DNA of 64,000 nucleotides from Eonycteris spelaea (taxonomy: Eukaryota; Chordata; Mammalia; Chiroptera; Pteropodidae): the NCBI GenBank assembly GCA_003508835.1, contig PUFA01000062.1, positions 1,092,001 through 1,156,000 of the forward strand, written 5' to 3'. The notes beneath the pieces were generated by a model. It was not told where the DNA came from and did no database searches. It was given only the letters and a program-made list of their open reading frames with translations. A program made the translations under genes and the position numbers. Positions 25,880 to 37,282 of this stretch are shown piece after piece. The number at the start of each line of letters is the position of its first letter. The stretch's first letter is position 1.

Positions 25880-26092
25880 GTGACTCTATGGCCCACAGGC
25901 CAAATCTGGCCCATTATCTGTATTTATAAAGTTTTACTGAAACATAGCCTCATTCATTGGCTTACATATTCTCATGGCTGCTTTCATGCTACAACTGCTG
26001 AGCTGCTGATGTCCCATAGAGATCACATGGCTGTAAAGATTAAACTATTTACTATCTGACCATTTATAGAAAAAGTTTGCTAATACCTTTTC
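25880..26092 (-). mobile_element. hAT-Charlie MITE, same family as at 8.5 kb, opposite orientation
   Basis: CCACAGGCCAAATCTGGCCC, AAGTTTTACTGAAACATAGC and GAAAAAGTTTGCTAATACC are the reverse of the family whose other copy starts at 8,496. Confidence 0.85.
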
Positions 26093-27963
26093 TATGGAAT
26101 TCAGAACGTCATCTAAATTAGTTCTGCCTGCACCAAAGAGACATGTGACCACAAGTTAAACAAAGCTCAGTAACCTCTGCGTAAGGAATCGGTAGGCATC
26201 ACTTTTTCTAACTAATGAGCATCTCAAACAACCTCACAATGGCCTGTGGAGTCTAACTGTGAAAAGGGAAAATTCAGATTCTACTTCTAGTCTAATAAAT
26301 ACATGCTTCTTGGCCAGTTACACATATTTCTATCCAGTCATAGCAATATAATCACAGAGAAAAAATTTTTAAATTTCTTAGTGATATAACAGGCTCTTTT
26401 GTTTACTTTCCTATCTCCATTCATCCTAGTACTCAGGAGAAAAACCTTTAAGCCCAAAAAGTTTCCCCTAAAATACGAAAATATAAATCAGAAAACATAG
26501 AGCATCTAACCATAGACAAGTTCAGAATGAAAAGGATGGAGAGGCAGGTTATGATAGAGAGAAAGGGAAAATGTTCTCTGTCCCAGAGGTGGCCAATAAT
26601 GGGGCAGGTTCTGCAGTGTGCCCAGAGCATAAACAGACCAACTCTGCAAACAGCAAGGTGCCACCGGAGTTCAGGAGATCATGCAGAAAACCACAGCTGC
26701 TAAGGGCTCAGGCCCCAGTCTGCGTAATCTTCTGGTGATATTTTGAGAGAGCCCTAGGATCTCTCTAAACACTTAAATTGGACAAAAATGAAAGATTTGA
26801 GCACATCCCAGCTCACTGTTTCATTCCACCAGTATGTATGTTTGAGCACTGACTCATATCTTTGCTATTTGACTCTGTCATCCTAACGTAGCCAGAAAGG
26901 AACTGATTCTAAGAAGTACCCTGCTTCAGTTTATTCAACATCTAGTTTGCTAAAAGAATGCAATTCTATGAAGTATTAACCATATAATTACGAACCATAA
27001 AAGTGTTGGCATTTGGGTTTTTTGTTGTTGCTGTTTTGAGTTTTTGGGGTTTTTTTTTTTTCTTTCTTCAGAACTCACTAGTCGACTGATGCTCCTTCTG
27101 GCAATTTTTTTCTAATACAATTTATTTTAGGTCAAATGAAGACTTTCTAGAAATGTGTACATTTGGGAGGAAATAGAGAAAACCAGCACATTGTAGAGAC
27201 TCATCATGATAAATACTTAAATATGAGAGGTTTAACCCCCAAATAATTTAATAATTCATAAGGAACATTTCAAACAAGTATTTTAAAAGACATCCAAAAA
27301 TCAAGATGCCCCAAAAAATTCTAATTAAACATTATCCCTCCCCAAAGATTTCTCAGTATTATAAAATGCTTACAGGACATAAGTTTTTCTGTAAATAGAA
27401 ATGATAAATCTGTTTGAAAAGTAGGATACTCAAGGGACTTTGACCTTCTGTGCAACATGAAAAATCAAAATATATCAATAACGGTGAAGTCCTAAATCTA
27501 ACAATAACATACTTTTCCTTAATTACAATAAGCCTTGTATTCCCAAACAGAACACTATTATGATATGAGCAAAAGCTAAACAGTGTGAGCTGAGTAATAC
27601 TAACTCAATCTGTGTTGATTTTCTTTGCTACAAATTGGGACGCAGAATAGTGTATTTTTGTGCAAAGTTAGAAACTAACCTTAAGAATCTAAAGGTGAAA
27701 TAATAACTTCAGTTTTAACTGCTCTTCAGAACCTTAACCCAGCATTCCATCTAGCACACTGCACATGTTCCTCCCTATGTCTAAAGAATGGCATTTATTT
27801 ATAAAAGCGTATTGCAAGCACCTAAAAACTGGATCTGCATGCACAAGGGGGAGGGAACAGGGAAGGGTGGAGAGTGGCGGTAACCTAAAAGGTTTAGAAA
27901 TAATCTAGAAATTTTTTAAATGTTACTTAGGAAAAACAAATAAATAAATGACTACATACGTAC

Positions 27964-28315
27964 CCTTGAGGAGAGAGTTTGTCCAGCCAGCCCGATTTAA
28001 CCTTACTGGCAGATGATCCATAAAAACAGGCATAAGGAGATATTGCGTTTGAGGAAATGCTGATGACTCGGCATTTCCACTTGTCAAGCTTAATGGATAA
28101 CTGTGCCTACTGACAGGGTCCAAATTCAGTGCTTTTTGAGTCCTAGATTTAGATGCCTTTGAATTTTTTCTTCTTAAACTCTGAAAGCATTCTTCTACTG
28201 TTGAATATTCCGAATCTGAAGCACAGGCTATCGGAAAACTGGTTTTGTCTCTCGAGGTATCCAAATATCTTCCACCTTGTCTTCACTTACATTCTCCCTC
28301 CTGTTATCATATGTG
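27964..28315 (-). CDS. ARAP2: ARAP2 exon 6: linker to first strand of PH1; two frameshifts
   Basis: The acceptor is TTCTGTTCAG and the donor CAAGG followed by GTACGT. Encoded blocks include EDKVEDIWIPRE, SEYSTVEECFQSLRRKNSK, SRTQKALNLD and, at the end, KSGWLDKLSPQG, which opens the first PH domain (residues from about 484). As read the frame is broken twice: near 28,249, where one G of an expected GG is missing and a TAG follows at 28,230-28,228, and near 28,055-28,057, where a T run is one short. Allowing both bases makes the exon 354 nt, the length needed for its entry and exit phases. Confidence 0.94.
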
Positions 28316-29792
28316 CTGAACAGAAAAGTATGATGTAAACATTTCGAAGCGCCATATGTCATTTAAGTTGTTGGTTACTTTTTTAAATTTGTAAACAACC
28401 AACTGCAGAAATTTAAGGCCAGGAAAATCTTAAAATTAACCCACCTGATAATTTTAAAAACTCTTCCAGAAAATTTAAATAGAAATCTCTCATTACCCTA
28501 AGACATATCTGAACACTTAGGCATAGTATATTTTTTCTTATGTATAATTTAATATGATATTTCTTCCAAAGGTTGGATGCAGATAGTAAGGATGGAGACT
28601 GACCATACTTTTGCATCACAACTTAAACATCTTCACCAGTACCACTTAGTGGCCAGACTGAACCCTGGTGCCTGGGCAACATCAGGAACCACTAACTTAC
28701 CTTTCTGGAGTCTTACTTCCAAACTTGTTATCCTTTCTCTGGCTCTCCACTGATCAACTCTATGTTCCACTATAATGTAAAAAACATGGACTACCTCTGA
28801 GTGGTGATAGCCTTAGTATTATTTTGCAACGCTAATGAGGAAAAACTTCACCACCATGCTAGCTAGAAAATGAGACTCAGGGTATACTCAGAAGGTAAAC
28901 ACTGGGTAGCATATAATATTTACTAAAATATATTCATAATGCCTAAGCATATTGCTATAAATTTAAGAAATGAGAAAACAGATTCACTGAGTCATTTATG
29001 TATAATAAAACTCATTACAAAGTATTTTTTGCTAATCAATAAAACAATATATCTGGGGGTCAAACTGCGTGTCCTTCTAGATACATTCTAAAAACCATTA
29101 CTTCCTTAAAGAATGATTTAGCCTGGCCCTTTCTACATTTTAGTAATAAGGAGGCCACATCAAACGCTTGCTGAAGATACTCAATTAGTATTTTAGTATC
29201 ATCCTGAAGTTTTAATATTTTCCTTTAGTTTCAACTCAAGGAAACCCACAACAGTGCTGGCCTTGGAAAATGAAGAATAAAACAGAAGATAAAATGGACG
29301 TCAAAGAATGATCCAGTACACCAAATCCTAATAAAGCTGAGAGAAAAATAAAATTTAATTTGGTGCCTTAAAAACTCTAATTTCATGTGTGATTCAAATA
29401 ACTGGATAATTGTCAATGCTGAAATTCCAATAAGAATACTACATTACATCTGTAAAAATTCTGCACCTCACATAGTGACATTTTTTGCACTGCCCTTTTT
29501 TCTCATATTAACATAACTTCTCATCTTAAAAGTACAATCCTAGTCACCACATAAATGACACTGTGGAGGGGAGAGTGGTTTCAATAAGGGAAAAACAAAA
29601 ATAATCTGCTATAGAATCTCACTATATCCTTGATTAAATTCAATTATTAAAATGAATTCTGTTTTTGAAACATTTAAAAAGATTTGAAGTTATCAATGTA
29701 AACTATTTTCTTAGAAATACAACATTACAATATGAGCCAGAAGTCAACATTTTATTCAAAAGAATTAATCATCATCAATCATGACCACATAC
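28316..29792 (-). other. ARAP2 intron 5
   Basis: About 1.5 kb of AT-rich unique-looking DNA. No repeat or gene recognised. Confidence 0.8.
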
Positions 29793-29884
29793 CTTGATTT
29801 GATTAAAAAGGAGTTTCGTTCAGTAGTTCCTTCCCCTTTGGGTTTTTCTTCATGGGTCCAAAATTCATTCTTTATAGACCTCTT
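29793..29884 (-). CDS. ARAP2: ARAP2 exon 5 (linker)
   Basis: A 92-nt exon encoding KRSIKNEFWTHEEKPKGEG and then TTERNSFLIKS, colinear with the human linker. The acceptor TATAG follows an uninterrupted run of 18 T on the minus strand. The donor is AAG followed by GTATG. It ends with two nucleotides of a split serine or arginine codon. The frame is intact. Confidence 0.93.
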
Positions 29885-30601
29885 CTATAAAAAAAAAAAA
29901 AAAAAATGCATTTTTTTTTTAAGGTTGCAATATTCTACAAAGATCCACAATATCTAGGTCTAGTTGTAGGAAAGAAATAACTAATTGCCTAGATCAATTT
30001 TCAGTAAAAATTTAATTAGGGAGATAATATTAAACAATAACCTTTCATGATTTTTTAAAAAATTTTATTTAAATAATTAATAACAATGATTTCAACTAAG
30101 AAAAACAAAAGATGCTAATTGAGAATAAAATGTTTACTTTTACTTTCCCACTTATATTTTGTCTTCTAGCTTTTCTTTATCATGACCAAGAAATAAAATA
30201 GCAATTGAGCACAAGTACTGGATTAGGAAGACTAAGGCATAAACTGAATAATTAAGATATGGAAATAGTTAGAAGTCTGTGTTTGTGTATAAAACAAAGC
30301 AAAATATAGGAGGGTTATCTATTTGTTTTTCTTTTACTAGGATTTGGGTTTGTTTGTTTTTCAAGTAACTTGTGGAAATTTTTGAAAACCTTCTATTGCT
30401 AAAGTCGAACTGAAAATGTTTCTGTGATATGTATTTAAAGATATAGATTTAACATGATTTTACAGAACAGTATTTTCCTGACTGAAAAGTTCATTCTTCA
30501 ATAAAACATTCTTCAAACGGCTTACGGAAAATGAAGTGGCAAATATACGCAAAAGAGAAAAGAAATGAATATGGAAAAAAATTAAAAGATATGAGACTAA
30601 C
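29885..30601 (-). other. ARAP2 intron 4
   Basis: About 0.7 kb, AT-rich. Its right-to-left end carries the poly-T acceptor tract of exon 5, and nothing else is recognisable. Confidence 0.8.
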
Positions 30602-30678
30602 CTTGGAATTTTCTAGTCTCTGGAAGAGAAAGGTCTCTCCATAAGGAAAGATGGAAGATGAGTTCTCCTCATTTGAAT
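30602..30678 (-). CDS. ARAP2: ARAP2 exon 4 (linker), tandem NAGNAG acceptor
   Basis: A 77-nt exon encoding NSNEENSSSIFPYGETFLFQ followed by RLENSK, closely matching human ARAP2. The acceptor reads GCAGAAG, with two AGs three bases apart. Using the second AG (exon start 30,678) gives the human-like QNSNEE; using the first (30,681) keeps frame and gives QKDSNEE. The donor is AAG followed by GTTAGT, with an unusual T at +3. Confidence 0.93.
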
Positions 30679-30861
30679 CTTCTGCGGGAATTACAGAATG
30701 AGAATGGAAAGATGTGAATAATGAGAATTATTATTTTTTAAAAAGGCATATGTTTAACTATTTTAAAGCAATATTACAACTTAAGCTTTTTCTCTGAGAG
30801 TCCAAAATTATGCTCAAAGTTTTTAGCCCCTAACCAAGTCTCCCCATGATCTTGATGTAGC

Positions 30862-30882
30862 AATCACTATATATAGTATATA

Positions 30883-30915
<33 letters not shown>

Positions 30916-30916
30916 C
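30862..30916. repeat. (TA)n microsatellite
   Basis: Nearly pure alternating TA, interrupted at GTA and CA steps. Confidence 0.95.
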
Positions 30917-31466
30917 CCTCACTTCACACTATGACATATTACTATTTTTTTAGTGTGATATGTCATATATGTCCTTGCTATCCTCTAAGATTCACATTAA
31001 ATAACGAAGCACAATTACAGTGTTAATTCCTAATTAAGAAAATTGTATTAACAGCTGAAAATTAATTGTAATTCTCTAACTTTCAATAAATTATAAAAGT
31101 TCGTTAACTAGATGTTATACCACTCAAAATACCAGAATCTACTTAATATAATCCCTCTGATTCCATAGCTACTAACATATGTGTAAATAAATTATTTCAA
31201 GAGAATTTCCACCGTCTTTGAATTACACTGATCTATAGGAAAAGATTCTCAACATTTGCATTTTCTAATATGGTGAAAAATAAATAAAATAAAATGTTAA
31301 GGTTCAATAGCCAAGCGTTTGAACCTTATTGTTGAGGAGAATGTTCTTTAACTTGTAGAAGCAGAATTTTTAAAAAGAAAGAAAAGCCTCTGTCAATGAT
31401 CAATTCACCAGAGCAAAGTCAGCCCTTTCCTGTTACCATGGCAAAATTACTTCCCATAAATCTATG

Positions 31467-31569
31467 TCCTGTAGCTCAGACTGTCAGAAACTACTTAATT
31501 CAGTTAAATGCCTTCGACTGTGGCTAATGATAATGAAGCCTGTACAAAAAAAAAAAAAAAAAAAAAAAA
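31467..31569 (+). repeat. Possible old tRNA-derived SINE with A24 tail
   Basis: TAGCTCAGACTG at 31,472-31,483 resembles a pol III A box and GCCTTCGACTG at 31,510-31,520 a B box, about 38 nt apart. The unit ends in 24 A. A possible AAATCT duplication flanks it. The tRNA folding is poor, so this is tentative. Confidence 0.3.
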
Positions 31570-31800
31570 TCTTTTTAAATTGCCACGTGCAAATTTCCAG
31601 GAGTTTGCATGTGCAGGAGTGCCTTTTATGCGCTCACTTGTACAAGTGTCTGAAGTAATATGAACTCTAGCAGACAGTCATTCCCATTATTACCTATTCT
31701 GCAGGCGGGCTGTCTTCTCAATCACAAAATCACAATCTGAACACATTTAAGACTATCGAATGAGTGCTAATTTACAGAGATTTGAAATGCTAAGACTCAC

Positions 31801-31859
31801 TTTGCTGTGTCACAGACTTTCCAGTTGAGGTAGAGACATTTCTTCTCTCTCGGAAATAG
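31801..31859 (-). CDS. ARAP2: ARAP2 exon 3 (linker)
   Basis: This 59-nt exon begins after TTTAAG and ends before GTGAGT. It completes the serine codon split from exon 2 and encodes SYFRERRNVSTSTGKSVTQQ, matching the ARAP2 linker block YFRERRNV. It ends with one nucleotide of the next codon. There is no internal stop or shift. Confidence 0.93.
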
Positions 31860-32354
31860 CTTAAAGCAAAGAGAAAAACAGATAAGCTAAAATAGGTAAG
31901 GAAAAATAGATAAGTTTTAATCTTGACTTAAAAATTAATTATAGAGACATACATTCTTTTTGGGTAGAAAAACCAATACTGAAAAATAATTTTGAATTTA
32001 AATAAGCAAAATAGCCAAATTCGACAAAAGCGTTTTTCTAAATAGTATAAAGGAAGAGATTTAATGAATTTACAAAGGTTTGCTTCTCACATTTATAATT
32101 CAGAAAAGCAAATAAACATATTTGCCCAATGCTAGTATGAACAAAGGCAATTTCAAAATGGCTGTTCTTATCCATCTGAGAAACAAATTTTCTAACTAGA
32201 ATTCAGTATTTATGTAGTTTTCCATTTTGTCATTAGCTTTATAGTATTGAATAAAAAATGTGTCTGGCTCTATGAGCATAATATGAAAATAAACAAGATT
32301 TTTCCTCAAAGGTCTTGGCGAGAAACATTATACATTACAGGTAATGATAGGAAT

Positions 32355-33290
32355 ACAATATAACAGCAATGACAAAGAAAAAAAATGAATACCTGCTACT
32401 ATAGGAAAGAATTCTATCTAGTTTTCCAGATAAGGACTTGGACAGTGTCCTTAAATACACATCTGCCTAAGTAACTACAAGTAAGAAAATTCAAAAGAAC
32501 AACAAAAAAACAGAAATCAATAAAACAGAATATGGACAACATTTTAAAAGTAATTTGTAACCAAAGCTGGTTCTTTAAAAGATCAATAAAATTGATAATC
32601 CTCAGGAAAGGAAAATAAAATTACCAATAAATTACCAACATTAGAAACGAAAGAGGGGACATCACTACAAATCCTGCAAACATGAAAGGAATACTTACAG
32701 ATTATTAAGAAAAACTTTATGTCAATATATTCAGCAGATTAGACAAAATGGAAAAATTCCTGAGACACAAATTATCAAATATGACACGAAGGTATCTTAT
32801 ACTTAGAAGGTATCTAGTAAGTAGAAAATCATAAACAATCTACCAAAAAGCTTCTGAAAAAAAGTGTCAATAATATTTCTAAATACTGGCAATGAACAAC
32901 TGAAAAATGATTTGAAAATACAATTTTTATAAAATTCAAAAACATGAACTACTAAGGAGTAAAGTTATCAAAACATGAGCAAGATCTGCACACTGAAAAA
33001 GTACAAAACATTGCTGAGAAAAATTAAAGAAGACCTGAATAAATGGACAGATATAACATGTTCATAGTTTAGAAGAGTCAACATTAAAATGTCAATTCTC
33101 CGCATATTGATACAGAGTCAACATAATCCCGAATAAGATGCCAGTGGGCTTTCTTTTAAGTGACTGTAATTTTCATACAACTATAAATAGACCAGAATGG
33201 TCAGAACAAATTCTTAAAGGAACAACAGAGGTACAACACCTAAAGAAGAGAGCTTTGTGACTTGTACCAAAGGATAAAATAGTTGCATGA
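32355..33290 (+). mobile_element. L1 LINE ORF2 fragment (old L1M)
   Basis: AGCTGGTTCTTTAAAAGATC followed by AATAAAATTGATAATCC corresponds to the SWFFxRINKID block of L1 ORF2. Further right, CAAGATCTGCACACTGAAAA and AATTAAAGAAGACCTGAATA fit the downstream part. Many stops; dead. Confidence 0.85.
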
Positions 33291-33309
33291 ATGATGTGTA
33301 AAAATCATT

Positions 33310-33825
33310 AAACTGAGGAGAAGAAAGATACCTGTCTGTTCCTGCCTTGAGCACTAAGGAGGATTTTCCTGGAAGGATCAGAGGACGCACCTATCACTCC
33401 CAGAGAAATGGCAGCTGGTTTGGACTGCTTTCTGCTTAGAAGTCTCCATGGGACTAAAGAGACTTCCAAGTGAAGGCGAGAAAGAAGCTGGCTCTTCCGG
33501 CCTACTTCTGATCTGGCCTTCAAGAAAGAAAAATTTAAAAGGGCTCCTGAGGTGCATTGTTCAGCACAGCCCCACCCAGTCCAGCCCTTCCCGTGAGAAG
33601 AAGCAGACAGGAATTCAGGGAAGAAACCCAAGGCAAGAGCAAAAATAATCCATTTAAGTGGAGACTCAACAGTGTCCAAGAACCCGGAGGAACGGTCTGG
33701 AGGGACTGTCCAGGAGAGAGAACAATGGACTTCACCTCAGGAAAACACATCCAGCACTGTATTCCCTTTAACAGCTGTATGAAATGTTTACTTAGCAAAT
33801 AAATTATGTTAAAAGCATCGGCCAC
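33310..33825. other. Unassigned GC-richer block between L1 and LTR
   Basis: About 500 bp distinctly less AT-rich than the neighbouring intron, ending in an AATAAA-containing stretch near 33,799. Open frames of 96-123 codons on either strand show no domain. It may be an unrecognised LTR or retro-sequence. Confidence 0.35.
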
Positions 33826-34299
33826 AGAAAAATATATTTATTTGTCCATTAAGGAATATACTCAATGTTATTTAGATGTTATTTGATTGAAGAATATCTT
33901 GGATTACATAATCCACAATTTTATTTTAAAAGTCAGATTATAAAACTTTTAAAAACGTGCAATTACCATTTGCAATTCTGGTGAGAACTTCAAGTAAAAA
34001 TAGACAGTGAAGTCTGAAAATGACTTAATTACTTTCTTATTTTATGATCTAACCACGACAAATGCATAGCTACATCTACTGCCATAATCAAAGGAGAAAA
34101 AATAGTCTACAGTGGGTAATCTGGGTAATGATGCAGATGCCACTAAGTTATTTACTACTAATTATAACGTTATTTCCATTCCAATTTTCAAAAACTCATG
34201 GTCCCAATAGTGTAGAACCTGGAAAAGAAGACACCTACCAATAAGGGCTTAAGGGCTCCTGGTGGCTAACCAGGCTCAAAAAAAAAAAAAAAAAAAAAA

Positions 34300-35015
34300 T
34301 ATGAACAATAAAAAAATAAATAACATAGCAGCCATTTCTACACTGGGGCCTCTCACTCAAATTGCAATTCAGAGAGAAGCCTGCACTAAAACTGCCTGCC
34401 TCCTGCACTGAACTGCCTCCCTGCACTGTTCCTGCTGTCTAAGCCAGCCCTTACAAAGGAGTTCCTGGAATTACATTTCGACCAATAGGACTGAAATTGT
34501 CCCCATCCAATTTAAGATGTGCATGCAGCTACATCCCCATCAGCATCTTCACTAACAAGAGCAACTTCATTCTGAACAATCGGTACAGTGCCTTTTGGAC
34601 CAATCAAACTGCAAGGATTTGAAGCCTCATTTGCATGAAAACAAACCAATTCTGGACCAGGGATGGGGACTTATCTCTACATATGTCAGCTCAGGAGCGT
34701 AGTTTTCCTTTTCATCTAAGACTGAAGACTGCATTTCCCCAGCTGGAGCTGAAATAACTAAGACGTCTTGCCAGAGCAGCAGGGAGCAGAACCGAGCAGG
34801 TGGAACAGAGCAGATCAGACCAGAACAGAGCTGTCTAGCCAGAAAGGGGCCTGGCCACAGGGCTGCCTCACAGCCGTGCTGTTCCACGTGTGCTGCTTCA
34901 TAATTGAGCTATAACGCTACTGCGCCTATTCCACGGCCTTGCTTTTCTCACAGTGTGCTCTGTCACAATTGAGCTGTTTGCACTGAATAAAGTTTCGTTC
35001 TTCACCACAAACAAT
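34300..35015 (+). mobile_element. Solo LTR, endogenous retrovirus class I-like
   Basis: A C-rich, unstable-looking sequence with repeated CAGAGCAG/GAACAGAGC phrases, an AATAAA polyadenylation signal at about 34,985-34,990 in the typical R-region position, and a CA-ending right edge near TTCTTCACCACAAACAATCACA's start. No gag, pol or env is present. The 5' edge is uncertain. Confidence 0.55.
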
Positions 35016-35279
35016 CACAGGTTGCCAATGGGAATAACAAGCCTTTCAATTTATGAAAAATAGCACATCTTGTTTAAAACTTAAACCAAATGCCGATTTG
35101 AAGTTGCCCTCATGACTCCGAAAGGATGCTATTCTGATAAAGATACAATTTTAATGTGTACTCATAGCAGTCTTTCTCACTTCATTCTTTTAATTTTTAA
35201 AATTAGCAAAACAGTTTAAAGCTAACGAGTCATACAAAAATGATCGCCAACATTCCTAAGAAATATTCTGGTTCTTATA

Positions 35280-35442
35280 CAGGCATACCTCATTTTATTG
35301 TGTTTAGCTTTATTGTGTTTCACAGATGTTCCATCTTTTCTTTTTACAAATTGAAGGCAAGACCCTCCACCAGCAAAAAAGATTTAACCCACTTTCTTGG
35401 GGTGGTCTAGAACTGAACCCACAATACCTCTAAGGCATGCCT
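35280..35442 (+). mobile_element. Tigger1-type (pogo/Tc1-mariner) MITE
   Basis: The left end CAGGCATACCTCATTTTATT and the right end CTAAGGCATGCCT are Tigger inverted termini at a TA target. Internally TTACAAATTGAAGGCAAGAC is Tigger sequence. The transposase is deleted. Confidence 0.88.
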
Positions 35443-35484
35443 ATATATGCAATCAACATTTGTAATAATATTTACTAAATAAGT

Positions 35485-35645
35485 GGTTTAGAAAGTGGGT
35501 TCTGGAGTTGCATTTCCTAGAATGACATCTCAGTGTACTATTCTTGGGATCCTGGGAAAATTAACCTAAGTTACCCAAGAAAATGGATGACTATTACCTA
35601 CCTCACAGGGCCACTGTGAGAATTAGATAACCCACAGAAAATTAA
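35485..35645 (+). repeat. MIR SINE
   Basis: GTTCTGGAGTTGCATTTCC, then TTACCTACCTCACAGGGCCA and TGTGAGAATTAGATAA fit MIR. Confidence 0.75.
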
Positions 35646-36352
35646 AAACCAAACTAGCACCCAAGTGTAAATAACACTATTACCACTGATTTCCCAGTAA
35701 ACACTAGACTCTGCCATTGGCACCAGGGATGCCAAGCTATACAAATGGATTAGGGTGTCTACCTTCAAAGCGTTGACGCTCTCACAGGAGATTCTTAAAT
35801 TAACAGTCTTGTAATGCCGTGTTTCCTCTTGTAAAAACTAAATTTCTACGTTTTCCCTTGCAAATACAACCAGGATTAGCACTGTAACTATTGAAGGTGC
35901 CTCAGGGCAAGAGAACCAGGAGCAGGAAGAGTAGAGAGAGTGGGAAGGAGGACCTCACCACCACCACAATGCTAGCTTCCAGCCACTGCAAGCCATCTGG
36001 AATAGCTTTCAATGTCACAGCAGTAACAGTCAAACGTGAACAGCCTCATGACACCCAGCGAAAAGACAGTGTTAGCTTTTAGTGAAATACGCACACACAC
36101 ATGCACATACCACAACTTTAAAGTAAAACTGTAACTATTTTAGGTGTAACTTCAAGAAACAGATAAAAGCTCTCTCTGCTTTAAGTCTCCTCTCGGACTC
36201 TGCCATTACCTCAGTCTACCAAGGACCTGACAGGCAGGTAGGCCCTCACTTTTGAGTTCCCATCTCTCGTAGACCTGGTTTCATACTGTACTGTTAACAT
36301 CTTTTTATATCTATCTTCTCCATCATACTTCAAGCCCCTTTATTCCTCTCAA

Positions 36353-36770
36353 TTGTTGAAAGAAAAAAGAAAAGGAACCGAACAAACTGGCCCAAAATGG
36401 AGTCACTCGTGCTAAGCCTCATATCACCAAATTGAGACTTAATATTTAACCCAATTGCAGTTATAGCCTCTCCCAGGAATGTAACGTTTAACCAGTCAAT
36501 AGAGAATTATCTGGTCAATACTAGTGAGGTATTCTATAGGACAGACCCCAGTCTTCTCTCCCTAAGTAAAGTGATCTTGCCTGAAACCATCCATTTTTTG
36601 CCAGAATAACTTCCTTGCCTCACCTCCATCTGCCTATGAAAGTCTTTCACTTTGTACAACTCCTTGGGGCTCCTTTCTGTTTGCTAAATGGGATGCTGCC
36701 CAATTCATGAATCAATATAAAGCCCATTAGATCTTCGAATCTACTCTGCTGAATTTTGTTGTTTAATACT
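36353..36770 (+). mobile_element. Solo LTR, ERVL-like
   Basis: Starts TGTTGAAAG and ends near TTGTTGTTTAATA. Contains CCCAAAATGGAGTCACTCGT and, near the end, TATAAAGCCCATTAGATCTT, which resemble class III LTRs. No internal coding region. Confidence 0.55.
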
Positions 36771-36819
36771 ACCTCCTTCACACCTAGCACAGTGACCAAT
36801 ACCAAGTACGTACTCGCTA

Positions 36820-37150
36820 GATGTGTGTTGAATTATTAATTCATGCCAACCATTGTGCCAGGCAGATACAAATGTTAGAAACATGGCCTCTGCCAAAGAA
36901 CAAATAATTCTGTGGGGAGACAGAGTCAGCAATTCAGCTATGAGAACTCCACCCATAGAATAATGTAATTAATATCAGATGTGGAGGGGAGCCATGGGGA
37001 AAAATACCCACACAAAATCAAAGGAAGGGATGTTACCCCAATTAGATGGGACAAAGCTAAAGAGTCCCAGGCACTTACAAGCTGGAAACATACTCTGGGA
37101 AACAGTGTATGAGAGAAGAGGCATGAGAAAAAGTTTTAAAAGAAAATAAA
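36820..37150 (-). mobile_element. L2-like LINE fragment
   Basis: ATTGTGCCAGGCAGATACAA, GGGGAGACAGAGTC and AAGAGTCCCAGGCACTTACA have the reverse L2 layout; diverged. Confidence 0.5.
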
Positions 37151-37282
37151 GAGGTTGGCTGAACAGGTTAATTAATCGAGGTCAAATTTAGAAAGAAACA
37201 CTGCAAATATAATTGTTAAAATAACTAAATTCCCCCAAATTGAGTACTTCTAATACTTACAGCTTATCATGAAATTTCTTAC

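Larger units (their letters stand above)
16036..27963 (-). other. ARAP2 intron 6
   Basis: The longest intron between coding exons, about 11.9 kb. It contains two consecutive L2 tails, an extremely AT-rich block (about 18.24-19.1 kb), a MIR, a HAL1/L1M element, another MIR, a U2 snRNA fragment, an L2 and a hAT MITE. No exon was recognised. Confidence 0.8.
30679..31800 (-). other. ARAP2 intron 3
   Basis: About 1.1 kb with a (TA)n repeat at 30,862-30,916 and a possible tRNA-derived SINE with poly(A) at about 31,467-31,569. Confidence 0.8.
31860..37282 (-). other. ARAP2 intron 2
   Basis: About 5.4 kb and dense in mobile elements: L1 ORF2 fragment, an unassigned GC-richer block (33.31-33.82 kb), an LTR, a Tigger MITE, a MIR, a second LTR and an L2-like piece. 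Confidence 0.8.
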
